DNA from: CAJMNU01 sp905214855
Lineage (GTDB): Bacteria > Bacillota > Clostridia > Lachnospirales > Lachnospiraceae
Direction: 5' to 3'
NCBI GenBank assembly: GCA_937890595.1
Contig: CALADM010000031.1
Location: forward strand, 1-64,000
DNA length: 64,000 nucleotides
Part shown: one piece after another, positions 16,310 to 25,612 of the stretch
Numbering within the stretch: position 1 is the first letter of the stretch
Layout of the letters: every line of letters begins with the position of its first letter
The notes under the pieces: generated by a model
The model's database searches: none
What the model saw: the letters and a program-made list of their open reading frames with translations, nothing else
Told to the model about the DNA's origin: nothing
Position numbers and translations under genes: made by a program

Positions 16310-17431
16310 TTACAGTACGTCCAATGCCTCTGCCAAAGCCAAGATTGTCAAAGACTGACCATATGCCATTGGAGCGATCAAAATATTCTTATAGTGATCT
16401 GCATCATATCCCATACCGGTTCCGCCAGAAACATTTAATACAGTTCCATCTTTATCAATATTCTTCATGATGGCTGCAACTGCCTTTACGGCACACTCCA
16501 GATAAGAATCATCCAGAATTCCCATCTTGATACCTTTCAAAATACCAGCTGCGATCGCTGCTGAACCAGACACTTCCTCGTAACTTGTCGGATCTGTCAG
16601 GACAGTATGCCACAGACCGCTCTCACTTTGCAGATTTTTCAGCGCTTTTACCTGAGCCTTATAGGTATCTACTACAAACTCTTTTACACCTGCATTCATC
16701 GTTCCATGGAACATTTCAATGTATTCCAGAATACCAGCTGTGAACCAACTGTTACCTCTACACCAGAAAATACCGCCAAAATTATTGCGTTCATTGAATG
16801 TCCAACCATGATAGAACAGACCACTCTGCTTGTCATACAGGTATTTAATATGCATCAGAACCTGATGGATAGACTCATCGATCCAATCCTGACGGTTATA
16901 CTTCTGTCCCATACGGTTTAAGAACAAAACTGTCATAAATAAGGTATCGATCCACATTTCATTTTCATTCAAACGAACACCCAGACGATCTCCATTTGCA
17001 CTGGTCACATGCTGAAATCCTCTCTCTTCTGTTCTTGGAAGACATCTCATCAGCCACTCTGCCCAATTGATGCACAGATCTTCAAATTCCTTATCTTTTA
17101 ATGTCTCGTTCAATTCTACCAATGTCAAAAGTGGCGTCGTTGTGTTAATATTACGGGAAGGAAGTCCGATCGCCAGATTATCTTTATACCAATTCTTTAA
17201 AAATTCCTGATATTCTTTACGGTTGAGGCTCTTCATAACTTTCAAAAGACCATACAAACCTACTCCCTGAGGCCAGTCCCACTCACGGATACCAAAATCT
17301 CTCTTAAAAAATCCGATTGCCTCTCCGCCTTCCTTTAACTCATTCTCATTGGCTGGTCCATCCAAATTCATCAATTTATCAATTACCAGATCCAATTTTT
17401 TGATCAATTCCTTTTTATCAATTGCTTGCAT
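16310..17431 (-). CDS. GH105-like unsaturated uronyl hydrolase
   Basis: A 373-residue alpha/alpha-barrel enzyme of the GH88/GH105 group, which removes the 4,5-unsaturated uronic acid left at the non-reducing end of oligosaccharides by polysaccharide lyases. The likely catalytic Asp is D162 in NEMWIDTLFM, and WCRGNSWF (near 223) is a family-typical segment; YHGW near 207 is also conserved. There is no signal peptide, so it should act on imported oligosaccharides, like B. subtilis YteR. It is divergent from an AraC regulator across a 141-bp promoter region. GH105 is favoured over GH88, without certainty. Confidence 0.85.
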   Translation of the reverse strand: MQAIDKKELIKKLDLVIDKLMNLDGPANENELKEGGEAIGFFKRDFGIREWDWPQGVGLYGLLKVMKSLNRKEYQEFLKNWYKDNLAIGLPSRNINTTTPLLTLVELNETLKDKEFEDLCINWAEWLMRCLPRTEERGFQHVTSANGDRLGVRLNENEMWIDTLFMTVLFLNRMGQKYNRQDWIDESIHQVLMHIKYLYDKQSGLFYHGWTFNERNNFGGIFWCRGNSWFTAGILEYIEMFHGTMNAGVKEFVVDTYKAQVKALKNLQSESGLWHTVLTDPTSYEEVSGSAAIAAGILKGIKMGILDDSYLECAVKAVAAIMKNIDKDGTVLNVSGGTGMGYDADHYKNILIAPMAYGQSLTILALAEALDVL

Positions 17432-17450
17432 GATAAACCCCTTTCATTAT

Positions 17451-17479
17451 ATAATATAATTTATGATTATCAATTTCAA
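17451..17479 (-). promoter_or_regulatory. Promoter of the GH105-like gene
   Basis: Minus-strand TTGAAA (17474-17479) and TATTAT (17451-17456) with a 17-bp spacer, inside the region shared with the divergent AraC regulator, which may control it. Confidence 0.6.
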
Positions 17480-17572
17480 AAAGTCAAACATCCAAAACAT
17501 ATTTACAGACGATGCTTGATATTACCCCACTAAAAATATGAATTATAAATCTTTCAAATCTCAGGAGGATCT

Positions 17573-18466
17573 ATGGAAGCCGTTATTTATTACGCCCAGA
17601 CAGAAGGTATTTCCCTTGAACGTATGGTCCGAAAAGGCAGTTTTAACATGCATGTCAAACATTTTCACAATCAATATGAAATCTTCTATCTTATTGAAGG
17701 AAAACGCCGCTTTTTCTTTGATAACCGCTCCTATCTTGTAGAAGGTGGAAATCTGATCTTAGTTGACGAAAATGTGATACATATGACAACCTCATGGTCT
17801 GATCAGGATTTAGGACACGATCGAATCATCCTTTATATTGACAAACAAAAAATGCAGGAGTTAGAAAAATATTTCCCCAATCTAGGGCTTATACGCTTTT
17901 TTCAACAAAATTATGGTGTCTTTCCATTGACAAAATCGCAGCAAGAACGCTTTTTATCCCTCTATATGGCTCTTCAATCTGAGTTTGACAACCGCAAACG
18001 CAATTTTAAAGCAATGATCGATATCGAAATCCTTCGTTATTTTATTGATTTTATGCGTGAAAACCATCAAGAACCAATCATAGATATTGATACAAATGGA
18101 CAGTCCAAATATCAAAACATCTATGCTATAGCTGATTTCATCTCCAACAACTTTGAAACAAACGTCAGCCTTGATATGCTGGCAAATAAATTTTTCATCA
18201 GCAAATATTATCTCTGCCGCACATTCAAAGAGATCACTGGTTATGGGATCAATGAATATATCCACATCCACCGCATACGCAAAGCAAAAAAACTCTTAGA
18301 AGAGACAGATCTCAGTATTGCTCAAATTGCTGCCTCTCTTGGTTACGAAAGTCTCACCTATTTTGAAAAAGTTTTTAAAAATTATATGACGGTCTCTCCC
18401 AGCCGGTATCGTCGTACGCTGAATACTGTAACCTACGCTAATACACCAACTCCAACCGGATATTAA
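17573..18466 (+). CDS. AraC-family transcriptional regulator
   Basis: A 297-residue regulator. The N-terminal half is a cupin-type sensor domain (HFHNQYEIFYLIEGKRRFF near residue 28), and the C-terminal 100 residues carry two helix-turn-helix motifs (SLDMLANKFFISKYYLCRTF and SIAQIAASLGYESLTYF). AGGAGG lies before the ATG. It is divergent from the GH105-like gene and probably activates it in response to a sugar ligand; that is inferred from arrangement. No similarity to a regulator of known specificity can be claimed. Confidence 0.92.
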   Translation: MEAVIYYAQTEGISLERMVRKGSFNMHVKHFHNQYEIFYLIEGKRRFFFDNRSYLVEGGNLILVDENVIHMTTSWSDQDLGHDRIILYIDKQKMQELEKYFPNLGLIRFFQQNYGVFPLTKSQQERFLSLYMALQSEFDNRKRNFKAMIDIEILRYFIDFMRENHQEPIIDIDTNGQSKYQNIYAIADFISNNFETNVSLDMLANKFFISKYYLCRTFKEITGYGINEYIHIHRIRKAKKLLEETDLSIAQIAASLGYESLTYFEKVFKNYMTVSPSRYRRTLNTVTYANTPTPTGY

Positions 18467-18578
18467 TATTTCCATCCGCTCTACAGTCTTATTTTAACAC
18501 AATTTAACTTTATTGTGTGCATAAAAATTGCTTCCATCGCATTTTTTTCAAACAATATTGCCCTATCTTTCTTTATGG

Positions 18579-18986
18579 TCAAAACAACATCGCAATCAAT
18601 GCTGGAATTATAAGCGCCAGTCCTCCAAGCAAATCAGAACACAGCTTGCAGACGGTCTGCTCTTCTGGTTCCAGCTCATCAAACGATACGATCTTCTCAT
18701 CTACAAAATCTACAATATCTCTTTGCTTTTTAGGTTTTTTCTTTTTTTGATTCCTTGGGATCAAAAAACGGAGTCCATCCAGTTTAAGATATTGAAACCA
18801 TGCAAGCGCCATCATAATAACACCAATACAAAAAAAGGCATATTCTACCATAGAAAGCATCTGATTTCGATTTATAAAGCGATCCCATAACAGTGCCAAT
18901 ACCACTCCAATAGATATTTTTGTCACTGTTTTATAAACAATGGGACGGATCATATAGTTTTTAATCCATTTTTGAATGAAACTCAT
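18579..18986 (-). CDS. Hypothetical membrane protein
   Basis: A 135-residue protein with hydrophobic segments near residues 21-38, 46-66 and 118-135. A very basic run (NQKKKKPKKQRD) and an acidic stretch, DFVDEKIVSFDELEPEEQ, lie between the second and third. CKLCSD offers a Cys-x-x-Cys pair just before the last membrane segment. I do not recognise the family. An AGGAGG precedes the ATG. It lies between the AraC gene (convergent) and the Opp operon terminator. Confidence 0.65.
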   Translation of the reverse strand: MSFIQKWIKNYMIRPIVYKTVTKISIGVVLALLWDRFINRNQMLSMVEYAFFCIGVIMMALAWFQYLKLDGLRFLIPRNQKKKKPKKQRDIVDFVDEKIVSFDELEPEEQTVCKLCSDLLGGLALIIPALIAMLF

Positions 18987-19068
18987 TTTTTCCTCCTATT
19001 TATCTTGTTTTAATTTGATAATTTCATATCACAAATATAACACAAAAACTTTTGATATGAAACAAAAA

Positions 19069-19096
19069 ATCGAGCAGGTTTTGACTCCTACTCGAT
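19069..19096 (-). terminator. Terminator of the Opp-type operon
   Basis: ATCGAGCAGG (19069-19078) pairs with CCTACTCGAT (19087-19096) with one mismatch; on the minus strand a U-run follows. It lies 16 bp after the last ABC gene. Confidence 0.75.
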
Positions 19097-19111
19097 CTTA
19101 CACATATGCAA

Positions 19112-20044
19112 TTATTCTATTTCACGGCGATACTGCTCCAGTTCTCTCTGATTTCCATATACAAAGTGTCCTTCGCTGATCTCTTCCCAAACCGGCTTAT
19201 CTACACTATAATCATGCATACCCGGATCATAAACCAGAAGTTTTTTCTTCTTTTCGATCTCAGGATCAGGAATCGGCACTGCGGAAAGAAGTGCTTTCGT
19301 GTATGGATGCAGTGGATGAAGGAACAATTCCTCTGCCTCTGCAAGCTCTACAATACGTCCTTTACTGATTACGGCAATACGATCGGAAATAAAACGTACT
19401 ACAGAAAGATCATGTGCAATAAAAAGATATGTGAGTCCTCTGTCTTTTTTAAGACGATTCAAAAGGTTCAATACCTGCGCACGGATAGAGACATCCAGAG
19501 CAGAAATTGGTTCATCTGCCACTACAAATTCTGGTTCCATGATCAGCGCTCTTGCAATTCCGATACGCTGTCTTTGACCACCAGAGAACTCATGAGGGAA
19601 ACGGGAAGCAAATTCTGGAAGCAGACCAACTTCACGAAGTGCTCTTTGCACTTTTTCCTGTCTATCCTTTTCATCTTTATAAAGATGGTGGTTGATCAGA
19701 CCTTCTGATACAATATAATCCACTTTTGCTCTCTCGTTCAAAGAAGCCATCGGATCCTGAAAGATCATCTGACACTTCTTAATAACCTCTTTATCTAACT
19801 CCTTTGAGATCTTTCCATTGATCTTCTGCCCTTTAAAATAGATTTCTCCTGCAGAAGTTGGATTGATTCTGGTAATTGCACGACCAATGGTGGTTTTTCC
19901 GGAACCAGATTCACCAACCAGAGAAAATGTCTCTCCTTTATAGATATCAAAATTTACATGATCGACTGCCACAAACTTCTTACGTCCATGTCCAAAACTG
20001 ATCTGTAAATCTTTAATTTCGATTAATTTTTCTCTCTCTGCCAT
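19112..20044 (-). CDS. Opp-type ABC transporter ATP-binding protein (OppF-like)
   Basis: A 310-residue cytoplasmic ATPase that powers oligopeptide- or oligosaccharide-type import. Walker A is GESGSGKTT (near residue 38), the ABC signature is FSGGQRQRIGIARAL and Walker B is FVVADEPISALDV. The C-terminal oligopeptide extension (LLSAVPIPDPE) is present. It is last in a five-gene operon. Annotation as a peptide transporter is possible, but the surrounding sugar genes make an oligosaccharide substrate equally plausible. Confidence 0.93.
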   Translation of the reverse strand: MAEREKLIEIKDLQISFGHGRKKFVAVDHVNFDIYKGETFSLVGESGSGKTTIGRAITRINPTSAGEIYFKGQKINGKISKELDKEVIKKCQMIFQDPMASLNERAKVDYIVSEGLINHHLYKDEKDRQEKVQRALREVGLLPEFASRFPHEFSGGQRQRIGIARALIMEPEFVVADEPISALDVSIRAQVLNLLNRLKKDRGLTYLFIAHDLSVVRFISDRIAVISKGRIVELAEAEELFLHPLHPYTKALLSAVPIPDPEIEKKKKLLVYDPGMHDYSVDKPVWEEISEGHFVYGNQRELEQYRREIE

Positions 20045-20048
20045 GGTC

Positions 20049-21089
20049 TTACCCTCTTTCTCTCATTTTTTCACGAAGCCGACGGATCGACTTAGGCGGT
20101 TCGATTTTTGGCGCGCGAGGATCCAGATACCATGTTTTTGCCTTATGTGTCTCTGACACATCAAAAAATGGCGGTTCTTCTACAAAATCAATTTTTAAAG
20201 CCTGTTTATTTCTTGGAGCAAAGGCATCTCCTACAATCTCATGGAACAAATTCGGCGGTGTTCCCTCGATCGTTGGAAGGTCTTCTCCCTTTTCACCTAA
20301 CTGAGGCAATGCAGAAAGCAATGCCCAAGTATATGGATGCCATGCATCATAAAAAATCTCGTTAACTAATCCATACTCTACAATCTGACCGCCATACATA
20401 ACAGCTACACGATCTGCTACATTTGCAACAACGCCCAGATCATGTGTAATATAGATAACTGTCATCTTTAATTCTTTCTGAAGTGTACGGATCAGATCCA
20501 GAATCTGAGCCTGAATCGTAACATCCAGAGCTGTTGTCGGCTCGTCACAGATTAAGATCTGAGGGCGGCATGCAACTGCAATTGCAATAACAACTCTCTG
20601 TCTCATACCTCCGGAAAATTCATGCGGATACTGATTGTAACGCTTTTCCGGATTAGAAATTCCTACTTTTTCCAACATCTCAAGAGCTGCACGTTTTGCC
20701 GCCTCACCCTTGATACCTTGATTTAATTCAATACTCTCCTGAATCTGTTTTCCAACTTTTTTCAAAGGATTCAGGGAAGTCATCGGATCCTGCATTACCA
20801 TGGCAATCTTCTTGCCTCGAATGGTTCTCCATTCTTTTTCTGTTTTGTACTTTGCAATATCTTTTCCGTCATACATGATGGAACCTCCGACAACACTGCC
20901 GTTTGAATCCAACATTCCGATGAAAGACTTTGTAAAAACAGACTTTCCAGAACCGGACTCTCCAACGATTGCCAAAGTTTCCCCTTCATACAAATCCAAA
21001 GAACATTTTCTGATCGCCATCAGTTTACGTCCACGCAGACTGAACTGGATTTGTACATCTTTAGCGGATAAAATTGGTTCTTTTGCCAT
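20049..21089 (-). CDS. Opp-type ABC transporter ATP-binding protein (OppD-like)
   Basis: A 346-residue ATPase, partner of the OppF-like subunit 4 bp downstream. Walker A is GESGSGKSV, the signature is FSGGMRQRVVIAIAV and Walker B is ILICDEPTTALDV. A C-terminal oligopeptide-type extension follows (LSALPQLGEKGEDLPTIEGT), ending in a basic tail. It works with the two permeases upstream. Confidence 0.93.
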   Translation of the reverse strand: MAKEPILSAKDVQIQFSLRGRKLMAIRKCSLDLYEGETLAIVGESGSGKSVFTKSFIGMLDSNGSVVGGSIMYDGKDIAKYKTEKEWRTIRGKKIAMVMQDPMTSLNPLKKVGKQIQESIELNQGIKGEAAKRAALEMLEKVGISNPEKRYNQYPHEFSGGMRQRVVIAIAVACRPQILICDEPTTALDVTIQAQILDLIRTLQKELKMTVIYITHDLGVVANVADRVAVMYGGQIVEYGLVNEIFYDAWHPYTWALLSALPQLGEKGEDLPTIEGTPPNLFHEIVGDAFAPRNKQALKIDFVEEPPFFDVSETHKAKTWYLDPRAPKIEPPKSIRRLREKMRERG

Positions 21090-21107
21090 TCTATGTCTCC
21101 TCCATCC

Positions 21108-22040
21108 TTATACGTGGTTTCTTGGGTCGGCTGCATCAGAAAATGCATTTCCGATCAAATAGAACGTAATCGTAATCAGAGATACAATCACTGCCGGGAA
21201 AATCAGCAGGTATGGATAATCCAGGAAGTAACTTCTTGCGTTTCTAAGAAGGATTCCAAGAGATGGTGTGTCGATTCCCAGTCCCAGTCCCAGATAAGAC
21301 AAGGTAGACTCCAGTGTGATCGTTCCTGGAATAGACAAAGCAAGTCTAAGGATAACAACACTGATCAGATATGGGAAAATATTCTTTACCAGAACACGCC
21401 AAACCGGAGTTCCAAGACATCTTGAAGCCAGATTGTACTCTCTGTCCCTGTACATGATAACTAAGTTTCTGACGTTTCTTGCCATTGTCAGCCAACCAAA
21501 TGCAATCAGGGAAATTGCCATAATAGTAAAGCTCTGACCGATCAACAGTGCGATCAATGTCATATAAATGATTGTCGGAATATTATTGATAATATTATAT
21601 AACTCTGTAAAGAAACGATCCAGACTGCGCACATATCCCCAGATACATCCAATCGTCACACCTACAAAACACTCTCCAAGTGCAACCAAGACTGCAAGTT
21701 TAATAGATGTCTGTGCTGCATACCAAACCTGACACCAATAATCACGTCCCAGATTGTCTGTACCGAACCAGTACTCTGAGTTTGGATGGATAAACGCATT
21801 CTTTGTATCAGCGACCAGCTCTGCATAATTATACTTACCGATCATAAGAGCCACAAAAGAAAAAATAACCAGTCCAAAGAAAATGATTGTCAACAATACT
21901 GCCGTTTTCTTCTTTAAAAAGTTTTGGAATACCGATTTCCAGTAAGAATAATCGGAATATCCAATTCGCTCTGCTTCTTCCGGAGAGTACTCTGCAAAGG
22001 AAAAAAGCTCATCTTGATTCTTCTGCTTTTGTTCTTCCAT
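21108..22040 (-). CDS. Opp-type ABC transporter permease (OppC-like)
   Basis: A 310-residue inner-membrane permease with an extended hydrophilic N-terminus (about 1-45) and six membrane segments. The coupling segment is seen as EYNLASRCLGTPVWRVL, and the periplasmic-side motif HPNSEYWFGTDNLGRDYW is characteristic of the OppC/DppC group. It starts directly after oppB (no gap). Confidence 0.93.
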   Translation of the reverse strand: MEEQKQKNQDELFSFAEYSPEEAERIGYSDYSYWKSVFQNFLKKKTAVLLTIIFFGLVIFSFVALMIGKYNYAELVADTKNAFIHPNSEYWFGTDNLGRDYWCQVWYAAQTSIKLAVLVALGECFVGVTIGCIWGYVRSLDRFFTELYNIINNIPTIIYMTLIALLIGQSFTIMAISLIAFGWLTMARNVRNLVIMYRDREYNLASRCLGTPVWRVLVKNIFPYLISVVILRLALSIPGTITLESTLSYLGLGLGIDTPSLGILLRNARSYFLDYPYLLIFPAVIVSLITITFYLIGNAFSDAADPRNHV

Positions 22041-22991
22041 TTATCTAGTACCTCCATTATCTACAAGTTTGATTCTTGGGTCGATCAACATCATTAAAAC
22101 ATCACCCAGGAAAACTCCAATGATACCCAATGATGCATACAAAATAACCAGTGTCTGCACAACATTTGTATCATAGCGGTTGATCGCATCTGTCAAAAGA
22201 GGTCCCATTCCCGGTACAGAGAAGAATTTCTCTACCAAAAGAGATCCACTGATAGTCAGCAGCAACGATGCCGGCAGATACTGTGCCAGCGGAACGAATG
22301 CATTGCGCAGGACATGTTTGATCATGATATCCCTCTGTGCCATTCCTTTGACACGCGCCAGCCTAATATAATCTTTGTTAAGTTCATCCACCATATAGCG
22401 TCTTGTCCAAAGTGCATACCATGCAATCGAAGTCATAGCCAAACATACAATTGGCAATATACTGGACTCCGCCACTTTTCTTGAAGAGTACATAGACGGA
22501 AGCCCTAATACTCTGGATCCAAAGATCAGTACCAGCGAATACGATACCAATCCCGGGACAGCATTAACAAAAATCGTATAGATCGTTCCGATATGATCCG
22601 GAATCTTGTCTTTAAAACGAGCCTGCAAAATTCCCATAGAAACTCCTACAACAATAGAGATTCCCAGAGAGATCAGACCTAGGCGCATAGAAACAGTAAA
22701 TTTATCGCCGATTACCTTGGTTACAGCAACGCCGTTTTGAATTCTTCTTGATTGACCAAAGTCAAAGTGAAGTAACTGCCCATAAAAACGAACAAGCTGT
22801 TTTCCAGGACTATCTAATAAACCTGCTGCCTCCAATGCGTCATGCTTTTGTTGTTCTGTGAACTTTATTAACTGATCTTCTGTAAAATAATAATCAGTTG
22901 GTAGCATTCTCAGCAGCAGGAATACGATAGTTACAACGATCAGGACTGTTACAAAAGATTGTAACAGTCTCTTCATCGTATATTTTGCCAT
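22041..22991 (-). CDS. Opp-type ABC transporter permease (OppB-like)
   Basis: A 316-residue permease with six membrane segments. The N-terminal MKRLLQSFVTVLIVVTIVF is typical of OppB/DppB, and the coupling loop is NKDYIRLARVKGMAQRDI. It abuts both the binding-protein gene upstream and oppC downstream, implying tight translational coupling. Confidence 0.93.
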   Translation of the reverse strand: MAKYTMKRLLQSFVTVLIVVTIVFLLLRMLPTDYYFTEDQLIKFTEQQKHDALEAAGLLDSPGKQLVRFYGQLLHFDFGQSRRIQNGVAVTKVIGDKFTVSMRLGLISLGISIVVGVSMGILQARFKDKIPDHIGTIYTIFVNAVPGLVSYSLVLIFGSRVLGLPSMYSSRKVAESSILPIVCLAMTSIAWYALWTRRYMVDELNKDYIRLARVKGMAQRDIMIKHVLRNAFVPLAQYLPASLLLTISGSLLVEKFFSVPGMGPLLTDAINRYDTNVVQTLVILYASLGIIGVFLGDVLMMLIDPRIKLVDNGGTR

Positions 22992-24992
22992 TTATTTAGC
23001 AGCCTGAGCCTTTGCGATTGCATCATACTGCTCTGTAGTATAGGCATCTACAGATGTCTCCCAGTTTTTGTACTTCTCACTCTGGATACCGTACATTGCA
23101 TAGGATTTAGTATAATCGTTAACATGTGTCAGCTGCCATGAAATATCATAGTAGCATGGTAAAGCCAGTGCGTTCTGGATAAAGAATACCTCAGCCTCAG
23201 CATATGCTTTATATCTTGCATCCAGATCATCGTTGATAGCATTTGCCTTGTCAACCAGCTCTGTATACTGTTTGTAGATGGAGATCAGCTCTTCATCTGT
23301 AGCATCATTTGCATTGGAGTAGGCTACTGTGTAGTATGCATTATCCTGTCCGTAAGTTTCCTGTCCCAGGTAGTTCTGAGGATCACCATAGTCAGCACCC
23401 CATCCATTGATATGGATAGAAGCAAGTCTTGGCTCACGAACCTCTTTGATAACACTGGATACATATGTTTTGATGTTCAGGACAACAAAGTCATCACCCA
23501 GAGAATCTGAGAATGCCTGCTTTAATACAGTTGCAGAGTCAATTGCATTCTGGTTTCCAGCTGCAACATAATAGTCAACTCCTACTGGGAAGGTAACACC
23601 CTTTGCACTCAGCTCTTCCATAGCCTGTGCTTTTAACTCTGCAGCTTTTTCCTTGTCCAGTCTTCTCATGGTTTCGCCATTGTACTCTTTCAGACCAAGC
23701 AACTCTTCTACATAGCTTACATACTCTGTACCATCAGACATTGTTACAAGCCCCTTCATAGTGTATGCATTGTTCTCACACTTGAGAGGATTGATAGTAT
23801 TATATCTACCATAAAATGGTGTCAGATCCAATCCATAGTACCAAGCCTGTCTGAATGCTGTATTTGCTACTGCAGTGTTCCAGTTGGTATCTGGAGAACC
23901 ATCTTCATTGCGCTTGTCAAAGTTAAAGTGGATCTGATAAGAGAACTTTGTAGGTCTCTTCTCTACTAACTGATCATGGAACTCATTGCTCTCAGAATTG
24001 TAAATTGTATTCAGATTACTCTCTGACAGGTTTATATTATCGATCTCACCAGACTGATACAGCTGATAAGCAACATCTGCAGATTCTACCATCTTGATAG
24101 TAACAGTATCAAACAGTGTACAATCCTTATCCCAGTATGCTGGGTTCTTTGTCAGGACTTTCTCATTACCATGAATATAGTTTGTAATTGTGTAGCATCC
24201 ATTATACCACATATTCTCATTGTTCATAGCTAAGAAACCATCAACACCCAACTCATCGATCAGAGCCTTTGGTGCTGGATACAGGCAGTTATAAAGTGCC
24301 AGTGTATCAAAATATGGCTTCTCAGATACACAAGTATAAACCAGTGTATAATCGTCTGGGGCTGCAACGCCTACCATCTCAAGGAATTTGCTCTCATCCA
24401 TAGTTTGAGCTTCTTCTGCTGGCAGACTCTTTGTGTATTCATAGTACTCAGAAGCACCTTTGATCATCTCGATCGGCATGGATGTATTGGCAGCACTGTT
24501 CTTATGGTAGTTAAGTACCCACTCCATTCCAGTGATAAAATCCTTAGCGGTACAATCAGCTTTCTCATTGCCATTCATGTCAACCCACTTAACACCCTGT
24601 CTGATCTTGAAAGTCCATGTCAAACCACCGTCTTCAGTTCCCCAATCCTCAGCCAGAGCTGGAATCAGAACACCATTGGAATCGGAAGTCAAAAGACCTT
24701 CTATACAGTTTGTCAGAACCTGGGAGTCTGATGCAAGCTGTGTATACAGATAGTTAAAAGACTCCATCTCACGGTTTACAAGCTCATAGGTTACCATATC
24801 TTTGATTGGATCCCCTGCTGGTATAGCCGTATTTTCTGCAGCTGTTGTGCTCTCACCTGCTGCGGCTGTAGTATTATTGCCGCTGCTCTGTGTTCCAGCT
24901 GTTGTGCTGCTGTTGCTACCGCCGCCGCAGCCGCTCAGGACCAGCGCTGCTGCTGCAACAATTGCAGCCAGTTTTGATACAGATTTTCTCAT
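22992..24992 (-). CDS. Solute-binding lipoprotein of the Opp-type transporter
   Basis: A 666-residue extracellular lipoprotein of SBP family 5. The start is the ATG at 24992, with AGGAGG 8 nt upstream. The signal peptide MRKSVSKLAAIVAAAALVLS runs into a lipobox and GCGGGS, so Cys near residue 22 should be lipidated. A Ser/Thr/Ala-rich linker (about 25-55) leads to the binding domain. SBP family 5 proteins bind peptides, but many bind oligosaccharides. It is first in the operon oppABCDF-like, behind a promoter and an intrinsic terminator in its leader (25047-25078), suggesting attenuation control. Confidence 0.93.
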   Translation of the reverse strand: MRKSVSKLAAIVAAAALVLSGCGGGSNSSTTAGTQSSGNNTTAAAGESTTAAENTAIPAGDPIKDMVTYELVNREMESFNYLYTQLASDSQVLTNCIEGLLTSDSNGVLIPALAEDWGTEDGGLTWTFKIRQGVKWVDMNGNEKADCTAKDFITGMEWVLNYHKNSAANTSMPIEMIKGASEYYEYTKSLPAEEAQTMDESKFLEMVGVAAPDDYTLVYTCVSEKPYFDTLALYNCLYPAPKALIDELGVDGFLAMNNENMWYNGCYTITNYIHGNEKVLTKNPAYWDKDCTLFDTVTIKMVESADVAYQLYQSGEIDNINLSESNLNTIYNSESNEFHDQLVEKRPTKFSYQIHFNFDKRNEDGSPDTNWNTAVANTAFRQAWYYGLDLTPFYGRYNTINPLKCENNAYTMKGLVTMSDGTEYVSYVEELLGLKEYNGETMRRLDKEKAAELKAQAMEELSAKGVTFPVGVDYYVAAGNQNAIDSATVLKQAFSDSLGDDFVVLNIKTYVSSVIKEVREPRLASIHINGWGADYGDPQNYLGQETYGQDNAYYTVAYSNANDATDEELISIYKQYTELVDKANAINDDLDARYKAYAEAEVFFIQNALALPCYYDISWQLTHVNDYTKSYAMYGIQSEKYKNWETSVDAYTTEQYDAIAKAQAAK

Positions 24993-25046
24993 AGTATCGT
25001 CCTCCTTCTCTTCTACAGCCCAAAAGGCTGTCCTATTTACATTTGC

Positions 25047-25078
25047 AAAAAAAACACAAACAATTCTAACTGTTTGTG
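25047..25078 (-). terminator. Intrinsic terminator in the oppA-like leader (attenuator)
   Basis: On the minus strand CACAAACA and TGTTTGTG (25055-25062 and 25071-25078) form an 8-bp stem followed by eight U (25047-25054). It sits between the promoter at 25108-25136 and the RBS of the binding-protein gene, so read-through must be allowed for expression. Confidence 0.65.
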
Positions 25079-25107
25079 CCCCATCGCATCCTATGTAGAA
25101 TGTATTA

Positions 25108-25136
25108 ATAATACTAAAGTTATATATTCTTGTCAA
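25108..25136 (-). promoter_or_regulatory. Promoter of the Opp-type operon
   Basis: Minus-strand TTGACA (25131-25136) and TATTAT (25108-25113) with a 17-bp spacer, about 115 bp before the start codon. Confidence 0.8.
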
Positions 25137-25240
25137 TAATGTATTTTTATTTTTTTAGTTTTTAAAAAACATTCCTTTTTTACTTTATTTTTCTATTTTT
25201 GTTAAAAATTATGCTATGTAAAAAGATGTCATTTCTATCA

Positions 25241-25318
25241 TGTCCGCGATATAAATACATTTGTATCCAAACATTGCACATTTTATCGCATTTTTGTCCG
25301 CATGACAAATACATTTGT
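25241..25318. repeat. Two 24-bp direct repeats upstream of the Opp operon
   Basis: TGTCCGC followed by AAATACATTTGT occurs at 25241-25264 and 25295-25318, 54 bp apart (about five helical turns), 105-185 bp upstream of the -35 box. The arrangement suits a regulator that binds direct repeats, such as an AraC protein. The rest of 25137-25612 is AT-rich and shows no gene. Confidence 0.55.
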
Positions 25319-25381
25319 TTTCTTTTTTCACACTTCTTTACTTTATCAATTTATCACATTATCAATAGACCTACCAAAAAT

Positions 25382-25415
25382 ATGTCAAATTCTTTTTAAA
25401 AATTTGACATATTTT
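25382..25415. terminator. Bidirectional terminator-like hairpin
   Basis: ATGTCAAAT (25382-25390) pairs perfectly with ATTTGACAT (25402-25410), with T-rich tracts on both strands. It probably ends the oxidoreductase transcript that comes from 25613. Confidence 0.65.
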
Positions 25416-25612
25416 TCTTATGATATTCATCTTTTTATTTCAATTGCTTTATTTATTAGAATTCTTGTCTTTTCACTTTTTATTGCGCTATAGTATATGA
25501 TACTATCTCAAAACACACAAAATATCTTCTGTCGTGTACACACACCAGACATTTGGTAAGTGTCTCCTTTCAGTGTATATATATCCGCAGTTCAGACACA
25601 TCCATCCTGTCT

